DNA of 64,000 bases from Ruminococcus sp. AF31-8BH (lineage in GTDB: Bacteria > Bacillota > Clostridia > Lachnospirales > Lachnospiraceae): positions 1 through 64,000 of the forward strand of contig NZ_QTVN01000017.1 in the NCBI RefSeq assembly GCF_003460605.1. The letters are read 5' to 3'. A program made the translations under genes and the position numbers. The stretch's first letter is position 1. Each line of letters starts with the position of its first letter. The notes under the pieces are model-generated. The model was given only the letters and a program-made list of their open reading frames with translations, was not told where the DNA came from and did no database searches. This document shows, piece by piece, positions 1 through 7,274 of the stretch.

Positions 1-150
1 TTGACAGTTTATTTAAGAATACCTTGCCGCATATTTATTAACTCCTTGTATAATACTGAATCTAATTATATTCCTTAACCCTTTATTTGTCAAGCTGACA
101 AACTAAAGCAGAAAAAGCGGCAGGATTTCCCCCTGCCACTAATCATCTGT

Positions 151-525
151 TTATGCAAAAATAATTTCCTTTTCCACAATCTCCCTCGCACAAGCCCTTA
201 TGTTATTGAGGCATCCTGTCCATTCTAAGGCGTTTTCTGCCTTTAGCTGTTCCGTTATGCCCTGTGCCTGTTTCATACCCTCTATGAGCCTTTCAAAGCG
301 TTCCTGTGCCTGTCTGTTGATGTCGGCAAGGTAGGCGTTTAGCCTGCCGCTTGTAAGAAGATTGGTGTATGTAACTTTACGGTACTGTTTTAGATAATCT
401 AAATGCCGTTGCCCCCAGATGCCTATTGCCTGTTCTTCTTCGGCGGGTACAGTTAAGCACGGTATCAAATAATCCCCTTGCCTTTCGTATTTGCCGCCCA
501 GTTCCTCAAATAATGATTTTGCCAT
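151..525 (-). CDS. tnpV: TnpV-family transposon-encoded protein
   Basis: This 124-residue protein matches the TnpV type as I remember it: a small accessory protein carried by serine-recombinase transposons and conjugative elements of gut Firmicutes, with no settled molecular role. What I see is the family opening MAKSLFEELGGKYE, the block GIWGQRHLDYLKQYR and the block YTNLLTSGRLNAYLADI, then a helical, charged C-terminus. It is soluble, with no membrane segment or signal peptide. The start is supported by GGAGG about 9 bases upstream. Its 5' end overlaps the tail of the neighbouring broken helicase ORF by 20 bases, which fits insertion of a transposon end into that gene. The transposon's recombinase is not in the window and would lie beyond base 1. 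Family assignment is fairly secure; function is unknown. Confidence 0.8.
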   Translation of the reverse strand: MAKSLFEELGGKYERQGDYLIPCLTVPAEEEQAIGIWGQRHLDYLKQYRKVTYTNLLTSGRLNAYLADINRQAQERFERLIEGMKQAQGITEQLKAENALEWTGCLNNIRACAREIVEKEIIFA

Positions 526-1057
526 TGTCTGTTACCTCCACATTCTTTTTTATTTTGAATGTCCGCAAAATCCGTCCTACATCTGACGGTTTCCAGCCAA
601 TATCCAGATGATGCAGGGCGATCAGACGATCCTGCACATTGGTACCGGCACCCATCTTAGCAGTGGAACCAATTAAAAAACGAACCTGCCCGGATTTTAC
701 TTTTCCAAACAACTCCGTTTTCTTTGCTTCTGTATTCGCATCATGAATAAAGGCTATTTCCTTCTCCGGCACTCCTCTCTCGATCAGCTTCTGCTCTTCC
801 AGTTCTCTGGAACACTGTTTCATAGCATACACAGCCTGACAGATATCATGGATTTTTTCGCAATCTACAGATCGCAAATGCTGATCCAGAGTTACTAAAA
901 ATCTTTGCCAGTCATCCAGTTTCTGGCTGACCTGCATCATACACTGAAACAATTCTGCGGCTTCGCACGCTGCAGATAACACAACATTCTTATTATTGAT
1001 ACTCCCATCGGCATTTCTCATATGACCGATCATATACGCCTGATCTACTGAAACCAT
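506..1057 (-). pseudogene. Truncated and chimeric SF2/SNF2-type helicase remnant of a conjugative element
   Basis: A 183-codon ORF with a good AGGAGG site just upstream, but not a complete helicase. From about residue 93 (LIERGVPEKEIAFIHDAN) to residue 160 (MGAGTNVQDRLIALHHLD) it matches the C-terminal helicase lobe of the very large helicase/methylase proteins of Firmicute conjugative elements. There the text normally runs on into a QQREGR-IIRQGN arginine-finger motif. Here it stops after GWKPSD and changes to unrelated sequence (VGRILRTFKIKKN), right where the TnpV gene begins. The first 90 residues do not look like helicase and seem to come from another small element protein. I infer a deletion fusion at the front and a transposon insertion at the back. 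It may still be translated but cannot be an active helicase. Confidence 0.6.
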
Positions 1058-1070
1058 CTTTCCTCTCCTC

Positions 1071-1469
1071 CTATCTAAACGGCATTTCCTCTTCCATACC
1101 CTCCGGGATCTCTAAAAATCCCTCAGCATCTGCCGGAAGTGGTGGTCTGTCTGACATCTTTGCACCGGCAAATTCAATCCGGTTGGCATAGATTTCCGTG
1201 GTATAAACCTTTTTGCCAGTTTCTTTATCTTCATAGTTTCCAGTAACAATCTCACCTTCGACCATTACTTTTGTTCCCTGAACCAGATAGTCCCTGGTAA
1301 ATTCCGCTTTTTTCGCAAAAGCTTTGACAGGAATAAAACTGACATCATCGGAATAATTTCTTCTCACCGCCATAACAAATTTGGCAATCTTATGAAGTCC
1401 TTTCTCATTTTCGACTTCGTTGTATCCGGGATTTCTTACCAATCTTCCCGAAATAATTATTGTATTCAT
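1071..1469 (-). CDS. ssb: Single-stranded DNA-binding protein of the mobile element
   Basis: A 132-residue OB-fold SSB. It begins MNTIIISGRLVRNP, the usual first strand of bacterial SSB proteins, and has the FVMAVRRNY and VEGEIVTGNYED stretches that correspond to the core fold. The C-terminus is short and acidic (EGMEEEMPFR). This is a variant of the usual DDDIPF protein-interaction tip, with an arginine after the phenylalanine. Chromosomal SSBs are usually longer with a flexible linker, so this looks like the plasmid or conjugative-element form, which fits its neighbours. It would coat single-stranded DNA during transfer or replication of the element. Its stop lies 13 bases before the start of the helicase remnant, so the genes were once one operon. 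Confidence 0.85.
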   Translation of the reverse strand: MNTIIISGRLVRNPGYNEVENEKGLHKIAKFVMAVRRNYSDDVSFIPVKAFAKKAEFTRDYLVQGTKVMVEGEIVTGNYEDKETGKKVYTTEIYANRIEFAGAKMSDRPPLPADAEGFLEIPEGMEEEMPFR

Positions 1470-1484
1470 TGGCTTCTCTCCTTC

Positions 1485-1883
1485 CTACGCTTTCATTGTT
1501 TTATAACAGATTCCAATGCAGGGACCGCATTTGCCATAAGCACAGCCGTAGCATTCATCTTTTTCCAGTTCTTCCTGCTTCATTTCACCAGCAAACATGT
1601 CAAGCAAGGTAGTATATACCTTTTTTACAGCCAGATATTTTTCTTCTGCCTTTTCCATCTTTTCCCTGTAAAATGGAATCAATCTTCTAAGAAGCGGATG
1701 AAAATGTTCCTCTTCATCATCCCAGGCACAGGTTTTCATCATACAACGTGGCTGTTTCTCATAGCTTCCCAGATAATATGGGCAGAATGTACATCCCCGT
1801 TCCTTCAACATATCTGTCGGAATAACCGGCATCTGTCCTTTAATTTCCTTTGTAACATGCTTGTTCTCAATTCGTTCTCTCAT
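1485..1883 (-). CDS. Cysteine-rich protein of unknown function (mobile element)
   Basis: I do not recognise a named family. The 132-residue protein has two cysteine clusters. One near residues 31-52 has a CTFC pair, then CMMKTC. The other is near the C-terminus (CYGCAYGKCGPCIGIC, about residues 111-126). Between them is a charged helical region. The spacing would suit zinc or iron-sulfur binding, but no catalytic motif is visible. The start is supported by AGGAGG 8 bases upstream. It sits 15 bases upstream of ssb on the same strand, so it probably belongs to the cargo or transfer operon of the element. Confidence 0.6.
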   Translation of the reverse strand: MRERIENKHVTKEIKGQMPVIPTDMLKERGCTFCPYYLGSYEKQPRCMMKTCAWDDEEEHFHPLLRRLIPFYREKMEKAEEKYLAVKKVYTTLLDMFAGEMKQEELEKDECYGCAYGKCGPCIGICYKTMKA

Positions 1884-1946
1884 GTAAATTCCTCCTAATT
1901 TCTATTGCAAAAAGGATTTTCCCTTGTATTGCCTGCTTTTGAGCAC

Positions 1947-1993
1947 AAAAAAAGAGGCAGACTTACGATTTTTACTTCGCAAGCCTGCCTCTT
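1947..1993 (-). terminator. Rho-independent terminator of the parA-parB-DUF6050 transcript
   Basis: A 9-bp stem AAGAGGCAG (1952-1960) pairs with CTGCCTCTT (1985-1993), with an inner CTT/AAG and CGA/TCG pairing in the loop. On the minus strand it is followed by a run of T residues at 1951-1947. It lies 15 bases past the stop of the DUF6050 gene and separates the partition genes from the ssb group. Confidence 0.8.
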
Positions 1994-2007
1994 ATCAAAT
2001 AATCACT

Positions 2008-2448
2008 TTATTTCTGAACAATATATCGTATAAGAACATATATTGCCCGAATCACATACACCGGAATCATGATACTTCCAATCAATGCTCCAATGATGAC
2101 ACTTAATGCAGCCATACCTAATATTGCTGTGGTATCCATCCCTTTCGGAATTAAAATCAGCCGCATTTTATGTATTCCAAACGGAAGTCCGGCAAGAAAT
2201 ATCCACCAGAACCAATCTGTTTGTCCACTGACTTTCATAATTATTTCTATCATCCAGAACCAGAATACCATGAAGCTTAATGGTAAAAACGTCTTCTTGA
2301 TCACATCCTCGATTGTCATTTTCCTATTCCTTCTTTCTACCTTCTTCTGCCACCTCTTGTTATCCATAACCAGATTGTTTGTTTTTTCTACATACATCAA
2401 ATACCGTATCAACGCTTTCTGATGTATACTGTCAATTTGATTCTCCAC
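2008..2448 (-). CDS. DUF6050-type integral membrane protein (mobile element)
   Basis: The region from MTIEDVIKKTFLPLSFMVFW onward resembles the DUF6050 family, small membrane proteins of unknown function found in conjugative elements of Lachnospiraceae. I see three to four hydrophobic segments: LSFMVFWFWMIEIIM, a WFWWIFLAGLPF stretch, an alanine/isoleucine-rich helix and a final VYVIRAIYVLIRY helix. Two starts are possible. A GTG at 2448 overlaps the end of parB by 17 bases and gives 146 residues. An ATG at 2319 with AAGGAATAGG just upstream gives 103 residues that match the family better. I list the longer form but favour the shorter. It is the last gene before the terminator at 1947-1993. 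Confidence 0.65.
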   Translation of the reverse strand: MENQIDSIHQKALIRYLMYVEKTNNLVMDNKRWQKKVERRNRKMTIEDVIKKTFLPLSFMVFWFWMIEIIMKVSGQTDWFWWIFLAGLPFGIHKMRLILIPKGMDTTAILGMAALSVIIGALIGSIMIPVYVIRAIYVLIRYIVQK

Positions 2449-3352
2449 TCTTCTCTCTCCCCTCTGCCCATGTTTCCAAGAGCTTGAAAATCACTTCTTC
2501 CATTTGTTCCTTTGAATAATCAACCGGAAAATACTTTTTCAACTTTGTTTCAGGAATTTGTACCTGAACTTCTTTCTCCTGTTCTTCTCTCATACAAATC
2601 TTGTCTATCGTAAGATAAGTAAGAGCTTCCTGTTTGGATATTTTCTTTAATTGTTCTGCCTGTTTCATTGAAGGTACCATGTTATGGGTGTTCATATATT
2701 GAATCAGTAGCTGCTGTTCGTCTTTCTTTAAGTAAGACAACTCAACTGCCGTATTAAATGGAAGTTTCTTGATATCCGTCAGATACAACAACTCAGTAAT
2801 CAATTCTGTCAGATGAATATATCTTAAAACCTGTCTGGCACTATCTTCCGTATTTTGACTGACTTCTTCAGCTGCTGACTTTTTGCCAACTCGACAAGAA
2901 GTTAAATCAGTTCGTTTCCCTTGTCGTTTCAAAGCATCATACTTCATCTTATAAGCAAAGGCTTTTTCGCTGAATAATAGTTCTTCCCTCTGGATATTTG
3001 AGTCAACCATGATTACCGTAGCTTCATCATCCGTAAGATCTTTGATGATCACAGGCATTTTCTGTATCCCTGCGATCTCACAAGCTCTTCTACGGCGATG
3101 CCCGGCAACCAGTTCATATCCGCCGGCAGATCTCATTCTCACAATTCCCGGAACTAAGACTCCATATTCGGTTACACTCTTCACCAATTCTTCCATTTTC
3201 TTATCATTTTTCACCTTAAATGGATGATTTGGAAAGGAGTGCAAACTACTGACAGATACTTCGCAAATCCCATTTGCACCATCTCCGGTCGTTCCAAATA
3301 ATTCATCTAACGGTTGCAGTGAAATAGGTGTTGTATTCTTTTTACTTGACAT
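2432..3352 (-). CDS. parB: ParB-family partition protein
   Basis: A ParB/Noc-like CTPase DNA-binding protein for segregation of the element. The N-terminal nucleotide-binding fold shows the sequence GHRRRRACEIAG, a variant of the GERRxRA box, and DSNIQREELLFSEKAFAYK, the box that normally reads ENIQREDL followed by the start of the helix-turn-helix part. Middle residues (SRQVLRYIHL-like text) form the DNA-recognition region, and the C-terminus is a charged dimerisation segment. I chose ATG 3352, 9 bases after GGAGGAGG, over a TTG two codons upstream. The start overlaps the stop of parA by 11 bases, so the two are translationally coupled. At about 306 residues it has normal length. It presumably binds sites near parA such as the repeats at 4171-4358. 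Confidence 0.88.
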   Translation of the reverse strand: MSSKKNTTPISLQPLDELFGTTGDGANGICEVSVSSLHSFPNHPFKVKNDKKMEELVKSVTEYGVLVPGIVRMRSAGGYELVAGHRRRRACEIAGIQKMPVIIKDLTDDEATVIMVDSNIQREELLFSEKAFAYKMKYDALKRQGKRTDLTSCRVGKKSAAEEVSQNTEDSARQVLRYIHLTELITELLYLTDIKKLPFNTAVELSYLKKDEQQLLIQYMNTHNMVPSMKQAEQLKKISKQEALTYLTIDKICMREEQEKEVQVQIPETKLKKYFPVDYSKEQMEEVIFKLLETWAEGREKSGESN

Positions 3353-4127
3353 CAGCAAGAACCTCCTCCGTCAGTTTTTCAAAAGCCAATGCAACATTCC
3401 CTCCTGGTTCATATTTATAGATACTTTCTCCCTCTCGAACTGCCTCTTTCATTCTGACCGAAAAAGGGATATAGCTCTCAAATATGCGGAGCTGACTGCC
3501 ATAAACATTATGAAGTAAATCCATATTGTCTCTGGCGTCTTTTGTTCTGGCATTTACCAGGCTGAAAAGAATTCCTGATATCTGAAGTGTTGGGTTGATC
3601 TGTCTTCTTACTTTTCCGATTGTTTTCAATAACTGCTGCAACCCTTTAATTGGAAGATAAGAAGCTTCCACAGGGATCAAAACTTCATCTGAAGCCGCAA
3701 GAGCATTGATTGTAATCATTCCCAACGAAGGCATACAATCAATCAGAATATAATCATAGCGATCTTTAACTGTATTGATTATCTGTTTTAAGATAAATTC
3801 TCTGCTCATCGCATTAACCAGCTGAACCTCTATTCCTGCAAGTTCGATATTAGAACAGATGATGTCTATTCCTTCCTGCTGGTGACGGATGAAACAGTCC
3901 TCCGGAATATTCTGATCTCTCAGAGACATTTCCATCAATGCTGTCAATGTCTGATCACTATCATCACAATCACGATATCCAAAACTGGCTGATACGTCGG
4001 ACTGTGGATCTGCATCCACGATTAACACTTTTTTATTCTTGCGTGCAAGTCCTGCTCCCAGGTTTGCTGCACATGCAGATTTACCTGTTCCACCTTTTTG
4101 ATTAACAATAGAAATAATTCTTGTCAT
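3342..4127 (-). CDS. parA: ParA-family partition ATPase
   Basis: A 261-residue Walker-type ATPase of the ParA/Soj group. The deviant Walker A motif KGGTGKSACAANLG lies near residues 11-24, the Walker A' region VLIVDADPQSDVS near 34-46, and Walker B as YDYILIDCMPSLG. There is no N-terminal helix-turn-helix, so this is the small (type Ib or Soj-like) form. It would move the element's DNA with ParB bound at a centromere. The ORF has two ATG codons in a row (4130 and 4127); the second has better spacing from AAAGGA. The 4131-4370 region upstream carries repeated TTTTACGAAAA motifs. It is followed directly by parB with an overlap. Confidence 0.9.
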   Translation of the reverse strand: MTRIISIVNQKGGTGKSACAANLGAGLARKNKKVLIVDADPQSDVSASFGYRDCDDSDQTLTALMEMSLRDQNIPEDCFIRHQQEGIDIICSNIELAGIEVQLVNAMSREFILKQIINTVKDRYDYILIDCMPSLGMITINALAASDEVLIPVEASYLPIKGLQQLLKTIGKVRRQINPTLQISGILFSLVNARTKDARDNMDLLHNVYGSQLRIFESYIPFSVRMKEAVREGESIYKYEPGGNVALAFEKLTEEVLADVK

Positions 4128-4130
4128 CAT

Positions 4131-4481
4131 TTTTCCTTTCCGGATCTAAAAGAAAAATAACAAAAATTTCTTACGAAGATTTGTACGAAAATTTATACGA
4201 TAGTTTTTACGAAAATACGAAAATGAAAAGTTGCATTATAAATCGCTTTATAGTTAACTACCGAAATCGCCACATTTTTCTTAAAAATCATGCGAAGTTT
4301 GCGTTAAGAAGTTCGTACGCAGGTTTTACGAAAACCATGACGAACATTTTACGAAAATCCGCTTAAAAAGTTACATGAATTTATAATGCAATACATGAAG
4401 TGGTGTATATAAGAAAAACCCTTGAAAATACTGGATTTTCAAGGGTTTTAAGACTCTTTTTAAAGTTCTGCAAAAATCAGA
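4131..4481. repeat. Iterated TTTTACGAAAA repeats upstream of parA, candidate centromere or operator
   Basis: This AT-rich, gene-free stretch holds at least six copies of a TACGAAAAT-like motif. They lie at 4171-4180 (TTACGAAGAT), 4183-4192 (GTACGAAAAT), 4204-4216, 4217-4224, 4323-4335 and 4346-4358. Three copies are near-palindromes with A/T arms around a central ACG (GTTTTACGAAAAC, ATTTTACGAAAAT, TTTTTACGAAAAT). A degenerate copy is TTATACGATAG at 4194-4204. Iterated short motifs just upstream of a parA gene are the usual form of a plasmid partition centromere or an autoregulatory operator, so I infer that role. The last part (4415-4449) is the tsf terminator listed separately. No protein gene is credible here. 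Confidence 0.6.
4411..4449 (-). terminator. Terminator of the rpsB-tsf operon
   Basis: A perfect 15-bp stem, AAAACCCTTGAAAAT (4415-4429) with ATTTTCAAGGGTTTT (4435-4449), around a 5-base loop. On the minus strand it continues into TTTTTCTT. It sits 33 bases beyond the tsf stop and marks the border between core genes and the mobile-element genes. Confidence 0.9.
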
Positions 4482-5420
4482 TTACTGTGCCATCTGCTTT
4501 GCAACTTCCTCAGCGAAGTTCTCTTCCTTCTTCTCGATTCCGTCGCCGGTCTCGTAACGAACGAATCCTTTGATAGTGATCTTAGCGCCGTTCTCTTTAG
4601 CAACCTGTGCTACGTAGTTTCCAACGGACTGTTTTCCGTCTTCTGCTTTAACGTAAACCTGGTCAAGAAGGCAGATCTCTTTGAGTTCTTTCTTGATACG
4701 TCCTGTGATCATACCCTGGATAACCTTCTCTGGTTTCTGGGATTCCTTAGGATCGTTCTGGATCTGAGCCATAAGGATTTCTTTCTCATGCTCGATATAC
4801 TCAGCACTTACTTCGCTGTCGCTTGTGTAAAGAGGTTTCAGAGCTGCAACCTGCATTGCAACGTTCTTAGCCATCTCTTTCACAGCGTCGTTTACAACGT
4901 CTGTCTCAACGTCAACAAGAACGCCGATCTTTCCGCCCATATGTGTGTAAGAAGCAACGAAACCGTTCTCCTCTTTCATCTGAGCAAATCTACGGATGTT
5001 CATGTTCTCGCCGATAACTGCGATCTGAGCTGCAAGAGCTTCTTTAACAGTCTTAGTGGTATCAAGTGTCCATGCCTCTGCAAGGAATCCCTCGATATCA
5101 GCTGCTGTAGTTGTCAGAGCCTGAGCTGCAACATCTGCAACATACTGCTGGAATTTCTCGTTCTTAGCAACGAAGTCTGTCTCGGAGTTAACCTCAACAA
5201 CAACTGCGCTCTTTGAGTCCTCAGCAACAAGTGTCTTGCAAAGACCCTCTGCTGCAACACGGTTTGCTTTCTTCTGAGCGGTAGCAAGACCTTTCTCACG
5301 AAGGAACTCTACTGCTTTATCCATATCGCCTTCTGTAGCTGTAAGAGCTTTCTTACAGTCCATCATACCAGCGCCGGTCATCTCTCTTAACTCTTTTACC
5401 TGTGCTGCTGTAATAGCCAT
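4482..5420 (-). CDS. tsf: Translation elongation factor Ts
   Basis: EF-Ts, the nucleotide-exchange factor that recharges EF-Tu, acting in the cytoplasm. The N-terminal UBA-like domain reads MAITAAQVKELREMTGAGMM with the invariant LREMTGAGMMDCKKAL, and the core has SETDFVAKNEKF, the conserved TDFV contact with EF-Tu. At 312 residues it is a normal length for a Firmicute protein. The open frame extends 20 codons further upstream, but the ATG at 5420 has AGGAGG nearby and is where homology begins. It lies downstream of rpsB in the standard rpsB-tsf operon, with an 89-base spacer that holds a hairpin. Confidence 0.98.
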   Translation of the reverse strand: MAITAAQVKELREMTGAGMMDCKKALTATEGDMDKAVEFLREKGLATAQKKANRVAAEGLCKTLVAEDSKSAVVVEVNSETDFVAKNEKFQQYVADVAAQALTTTAADIEGFLAEAWTLDTTKTVKEALAAQIAVIGENMNIRRFAQMKEENGFVASYTHMGGKIGVLVDVETDVVNDAVKEMAKNVAMQVAALKPLYTSDSEVSAEYIEHEKEILMAQIQNDPKESQKPEKVIQGMITGRIKKELKEICLLDQVYVKAEDGKQSVGNYVAQVAKENGAKITIKGFVRYETGDGIEKKEENFAEEVAKQMAQ

Positions 5421-5467
5421 TTTACATTTCCTCCTGATTGATAATGTGTGGTAAGAATCCGGCAGGC

Positions 5468-5488
5468 AGCCATGAATCACTCATGGCT
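5468..5488 (-). promoter_or_regulatory. Intercistronic hairpin between rpsB and tsf
   Basis: An 8-bp stem AGCCATGA/TCATGGCT around a 5-base loop, extended outward by CCGG/CCGG pairing at 5459-5462 and 5493-5496. It has no T-run on the minus strand, so it looks like an attenuator or processing element that would lower tsf relative to rpsB, not a full terminator. Confidence 0.6.
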
Positions 5489-5509
5489 GTCATCCGGGAG
5501 TTTCTTAAA

Positions 5510-6250
5510 TTATTCCTCTGTAGCGAACTCTTCAGACTCAGCCTGGATCTCGCCCTCAGCGTCTGTCTGTCCCTGGTTTGCTTCGATAACTGCGTCAGCC
5601 ATCTTGGAAACGATCAGTTTTACAGCACGGATAGCATCATCGTTACCCGGGATTACGTAATCCAGTTCTTCTGGATCACAGTTTGTATCGCAGATTCCGA
5701 TAAGCGGGATTCCAAGTGTATGAGCTTCCTGTACGCAAATCTTTTCTTTCTTAGGATCTACTACGAAGATAGCATCTGGAAGTCTCTTCATCTCTTTGAT
5801 ACCGCCAAGGTTCTTCTGCAGCTTGTCTAATTCTTTTCTTAAAGCGATTACTTCTTTCTTAGGCAGAACATCGAATGTTCCATCAGACTCCATGGTCTCG
5901 ATCTCTTTCAGCTTTGCAATACGGCTCTGGATAGTCTTGAAGTTGGTAAGCATACCGCCTAACCATCTCTCGTTTACATAGAACTGTCCGCAGCGCTCAG
6001 CCTCTGTCTTGATAGCGTCCTGAGCCTGTTTCTTAGTACCAACGAAAAGGATGTTTCCTCCGTTAGCTACGATATCAGCGATTGCATTGTAAGCATCGTC
6101 AACCATTCCTACAGACTGCTGTAAGTCGATGATGTAGATACCATTTCTCTCTGTGTAGATGTATGGAGCCATTTTAGGGTTCCATCTTCTTGTCTGATGT
6201 CCGAAATGAACACCTGCCTCTAAAAGCTGTTTCATTGAAATAACGCTCAT
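5510..6250 (-). CDS. rpsB: 30S ribosomal protein S2
   Basis: Ribosomal protein uS2 of the small subunit. It starts [27 protein letters not shown], a region unmistakable for S2, followed by [16 protein letters not shown] and the [15 protein letters not shown] stretch. The later [26 protein letters not shown] segment is also canonical. It has 246 residues with a short acidic tail (ESEEFATEE). The start has AAAGGAG 8 bases upstream. It is the first gene of the rpsB-tsf operon and has a 5' leader of about 115 bases. Confidence 0.99.
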   Translation of the reverse strand: MSVISMKQLLEAGVHFGHQTRRWNPKMAPYIYTERNGIYIIDLQQSVGMVDDAYNAIADIVANGGNILFVGTKKQAQDAIKTEAERCGQFYVNERWLGGMLTNFKTIQSRIAKLKEIETMESDGTFDVLPKKEVIALRKELDKLQKNLGGIKEMKRLPDAIFVVDPKKEKICVQEAHTLGIPLIGICDTNCDPEELDYVIPGNDDAIRAVKLIVSKMADAVIEANQGQTDAEGEIQAESEEFATEE

Positions 6251-6367
6251 GTCTTTTTCTCCTTTTGGTTAAATTCTTCCGCACAGATCTCTTTCCTATC
6301 GGACCCAACCTCACACCGTCAGGGCACCATCCATGGGAATCTCTATGCGTGTTTGATGGTTTACAAC
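6251..6367 (-). promoter_or_regulatory. 5' leader of rpsB with a predicted stem
   Basis: The transcript from the promoter at 6374-6403 would carry a leader of roughly 115 bases. Near its 5' end GATGGT (6355-6360) and ACCATC (6326-6331) can pair, enclosing a 23-base loop. Ribosomal-protein operons are often autoregulated through such leaders. I infer possible S2 feedback here but do not recognise a named RNA family. Confidence 0.35.
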
Positions 6368-6373
6368 TTTTGC

Positions 6374-6403
6374 ATTATAACATGACAAAACCCTCCGTGT
6401 AAA
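6374..6403 (-). promoter_or_regulatory. Sigma-A promoter of rpsB-tsf
   Basis: On the minus strand the -35 TTTACA (6398-6403), an 18-base spacer and the -10 TATAAT (6374-6379) give a near-consensus promoter. The -35 lies inside the loop of the upstream terminator hairpin (6387-6412), a compact arrangement. Confidence 0.75.
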
Positions 6404-6412
6404 GAGGGTTTT
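6387..6412 (-). terminator. Terminator of the rsuA-type gene
   Basis: A 9-bp stem AAAACCCTC (6387-6395) with GAGGGTTTT (6404-6412), loop of 8 bases. It lies about 60 bases past the stop at 6474 and overlaps the rpsB promoter. Confidence 0.75.
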
Positions 6413-6473
6413 TGCAAAATTTTCCGCTATTTTCAGGCTTTTTTCCTTTTATGCAAATATTCTGCCGGGCAGA

Positions 6474-7250
6474 CTATCTGCCTTCTTTCAGAGCTGCCAG
6501 TTCCTCTTTTGTCAATTCCCGGCACTGACCTTTCGGGAAATCTTCCGGAAGCACCAGCGGCCCCATGGACATTCGCTTCAAATAGATCACCGTTTTGCCA
6601 AGCGCTTCCATCATGCGCTTCACCTGGTGAAAACGGCCTTCGTGGATGGTAAGAAGAATCTCGGAACGCCACTTAGCTTCTGATTCTGTGCTTTTCACCG
6701 ATGCAGAAGGCATCTGTACTTCCCAGGTTTTCAGGATCTCCAGCTTTCCCGGAAGGGTCAGCTCCTCGTCTCCGATATCCACGCCTTCCCGGATCTTCTC
6801 TATATCCTCCGGCACCACTTTACCTTCCGTCACAGCGAAATAAGTCTTGTCCACATGCTTTTTCGGGGAAAGCAGCTGGTGGGCCAGCTGGCCGTCATCT
6901 GTAATAAGAAGCAATCCTTCCGTATCTTTATCAAGGCGCCCTACTGGAAAAAGATTCCGCCTGCTATCCTTTGGAACCAGCTCCAGAACCGTCTTCTCCC
7001 TGGTATCCTCTGTGGCGCTCACATACCCGGCTGGCTTATGCAAAAGATAGTACATAAACTCTGCCCGTGCCCCAAGGCGCTCTCCGCCCAACTCCACCAC
7101 ATCGTTCTCCGGGTCCACCTTCAGTTCCGGCTTTTTCACCTTCTCACCATTTACCTGAACCATTCCCTTCTGGATCAGCTTCTTCACATCTGTTCTCGTG
7201 CCGGCTCCTGAATCCGCCAGAAATTTGTCCAGTCTCACTGCTTTTCCCAT
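6474..7250 (-). CDS. rsuA: RsuA-family 16S rRNA pseudouridine synthase
   Basis: A pseudouridine synthase of the RsuA/RluB/E/F family that isomerises a uridine in rRNA; in RsuA proper this is U516 of 16S rRNA. The N-terminal S4 RNA-binding domain (residues about 1-60) reads RLDKFLADSGAGTRTDVKKLIQ. The catalytic motif is VGRLDKDTEGLLLITDDG with its aspartate at about residue 105, and the later EGRFHQVKRMMEALG is the family's C-terminal signature. At 258 residues it is slightly long, with a 15-residue Ser/Glu-rich insertion near residue 185. It stands alone, with its own terminator before rpsB. The exact rRNA target (RsuA versus RluB type) cannot be settled from sequence reading. Confidence 0.88.
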   Translation of the reverse strand: MGKAVRLDKFLADSGAGTRTDVKKLIQKGMVQVNGEKVKKPELKVDPENDVVELGGERLGARAEFMYYLLHKPAGYVSATEDTREKTVLELVPKDSRRNLFPVGRLDKDTEGLLLITDDGQLAHQLLSPKKHVDKTYFAVTEGKVVPEDIEKIREGVDIGDEELTLPGKLEILKTWEVQMPSASVKSTESEAKWRSEILLTIHEGRFHQVKRMMEALGKTVIYLKRMSMGPLVLPEDFPKGQCRELTKEELAALKEGR

Positions 7251-7274
7251 TTATTATCCCTTACCTTCTATCCT

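Noticed and set aside
1..60. A TTGACA at base 1 and a TATAAT at 49-54 as a plus-strand promoter
   Set aside because: They are about 42 bases apart, too far to act together, and no plus-strand gene follows. The TATAAT has only a poor TTGCCG -35 at 19 bases.
4121..4366. An 81-codon plus-strand ORF upstream of parA
   Set aside because: It is made of the ACGAAAAT repeats and overlaps the start of parA on the other strand; better read as a regulatory repeat array.
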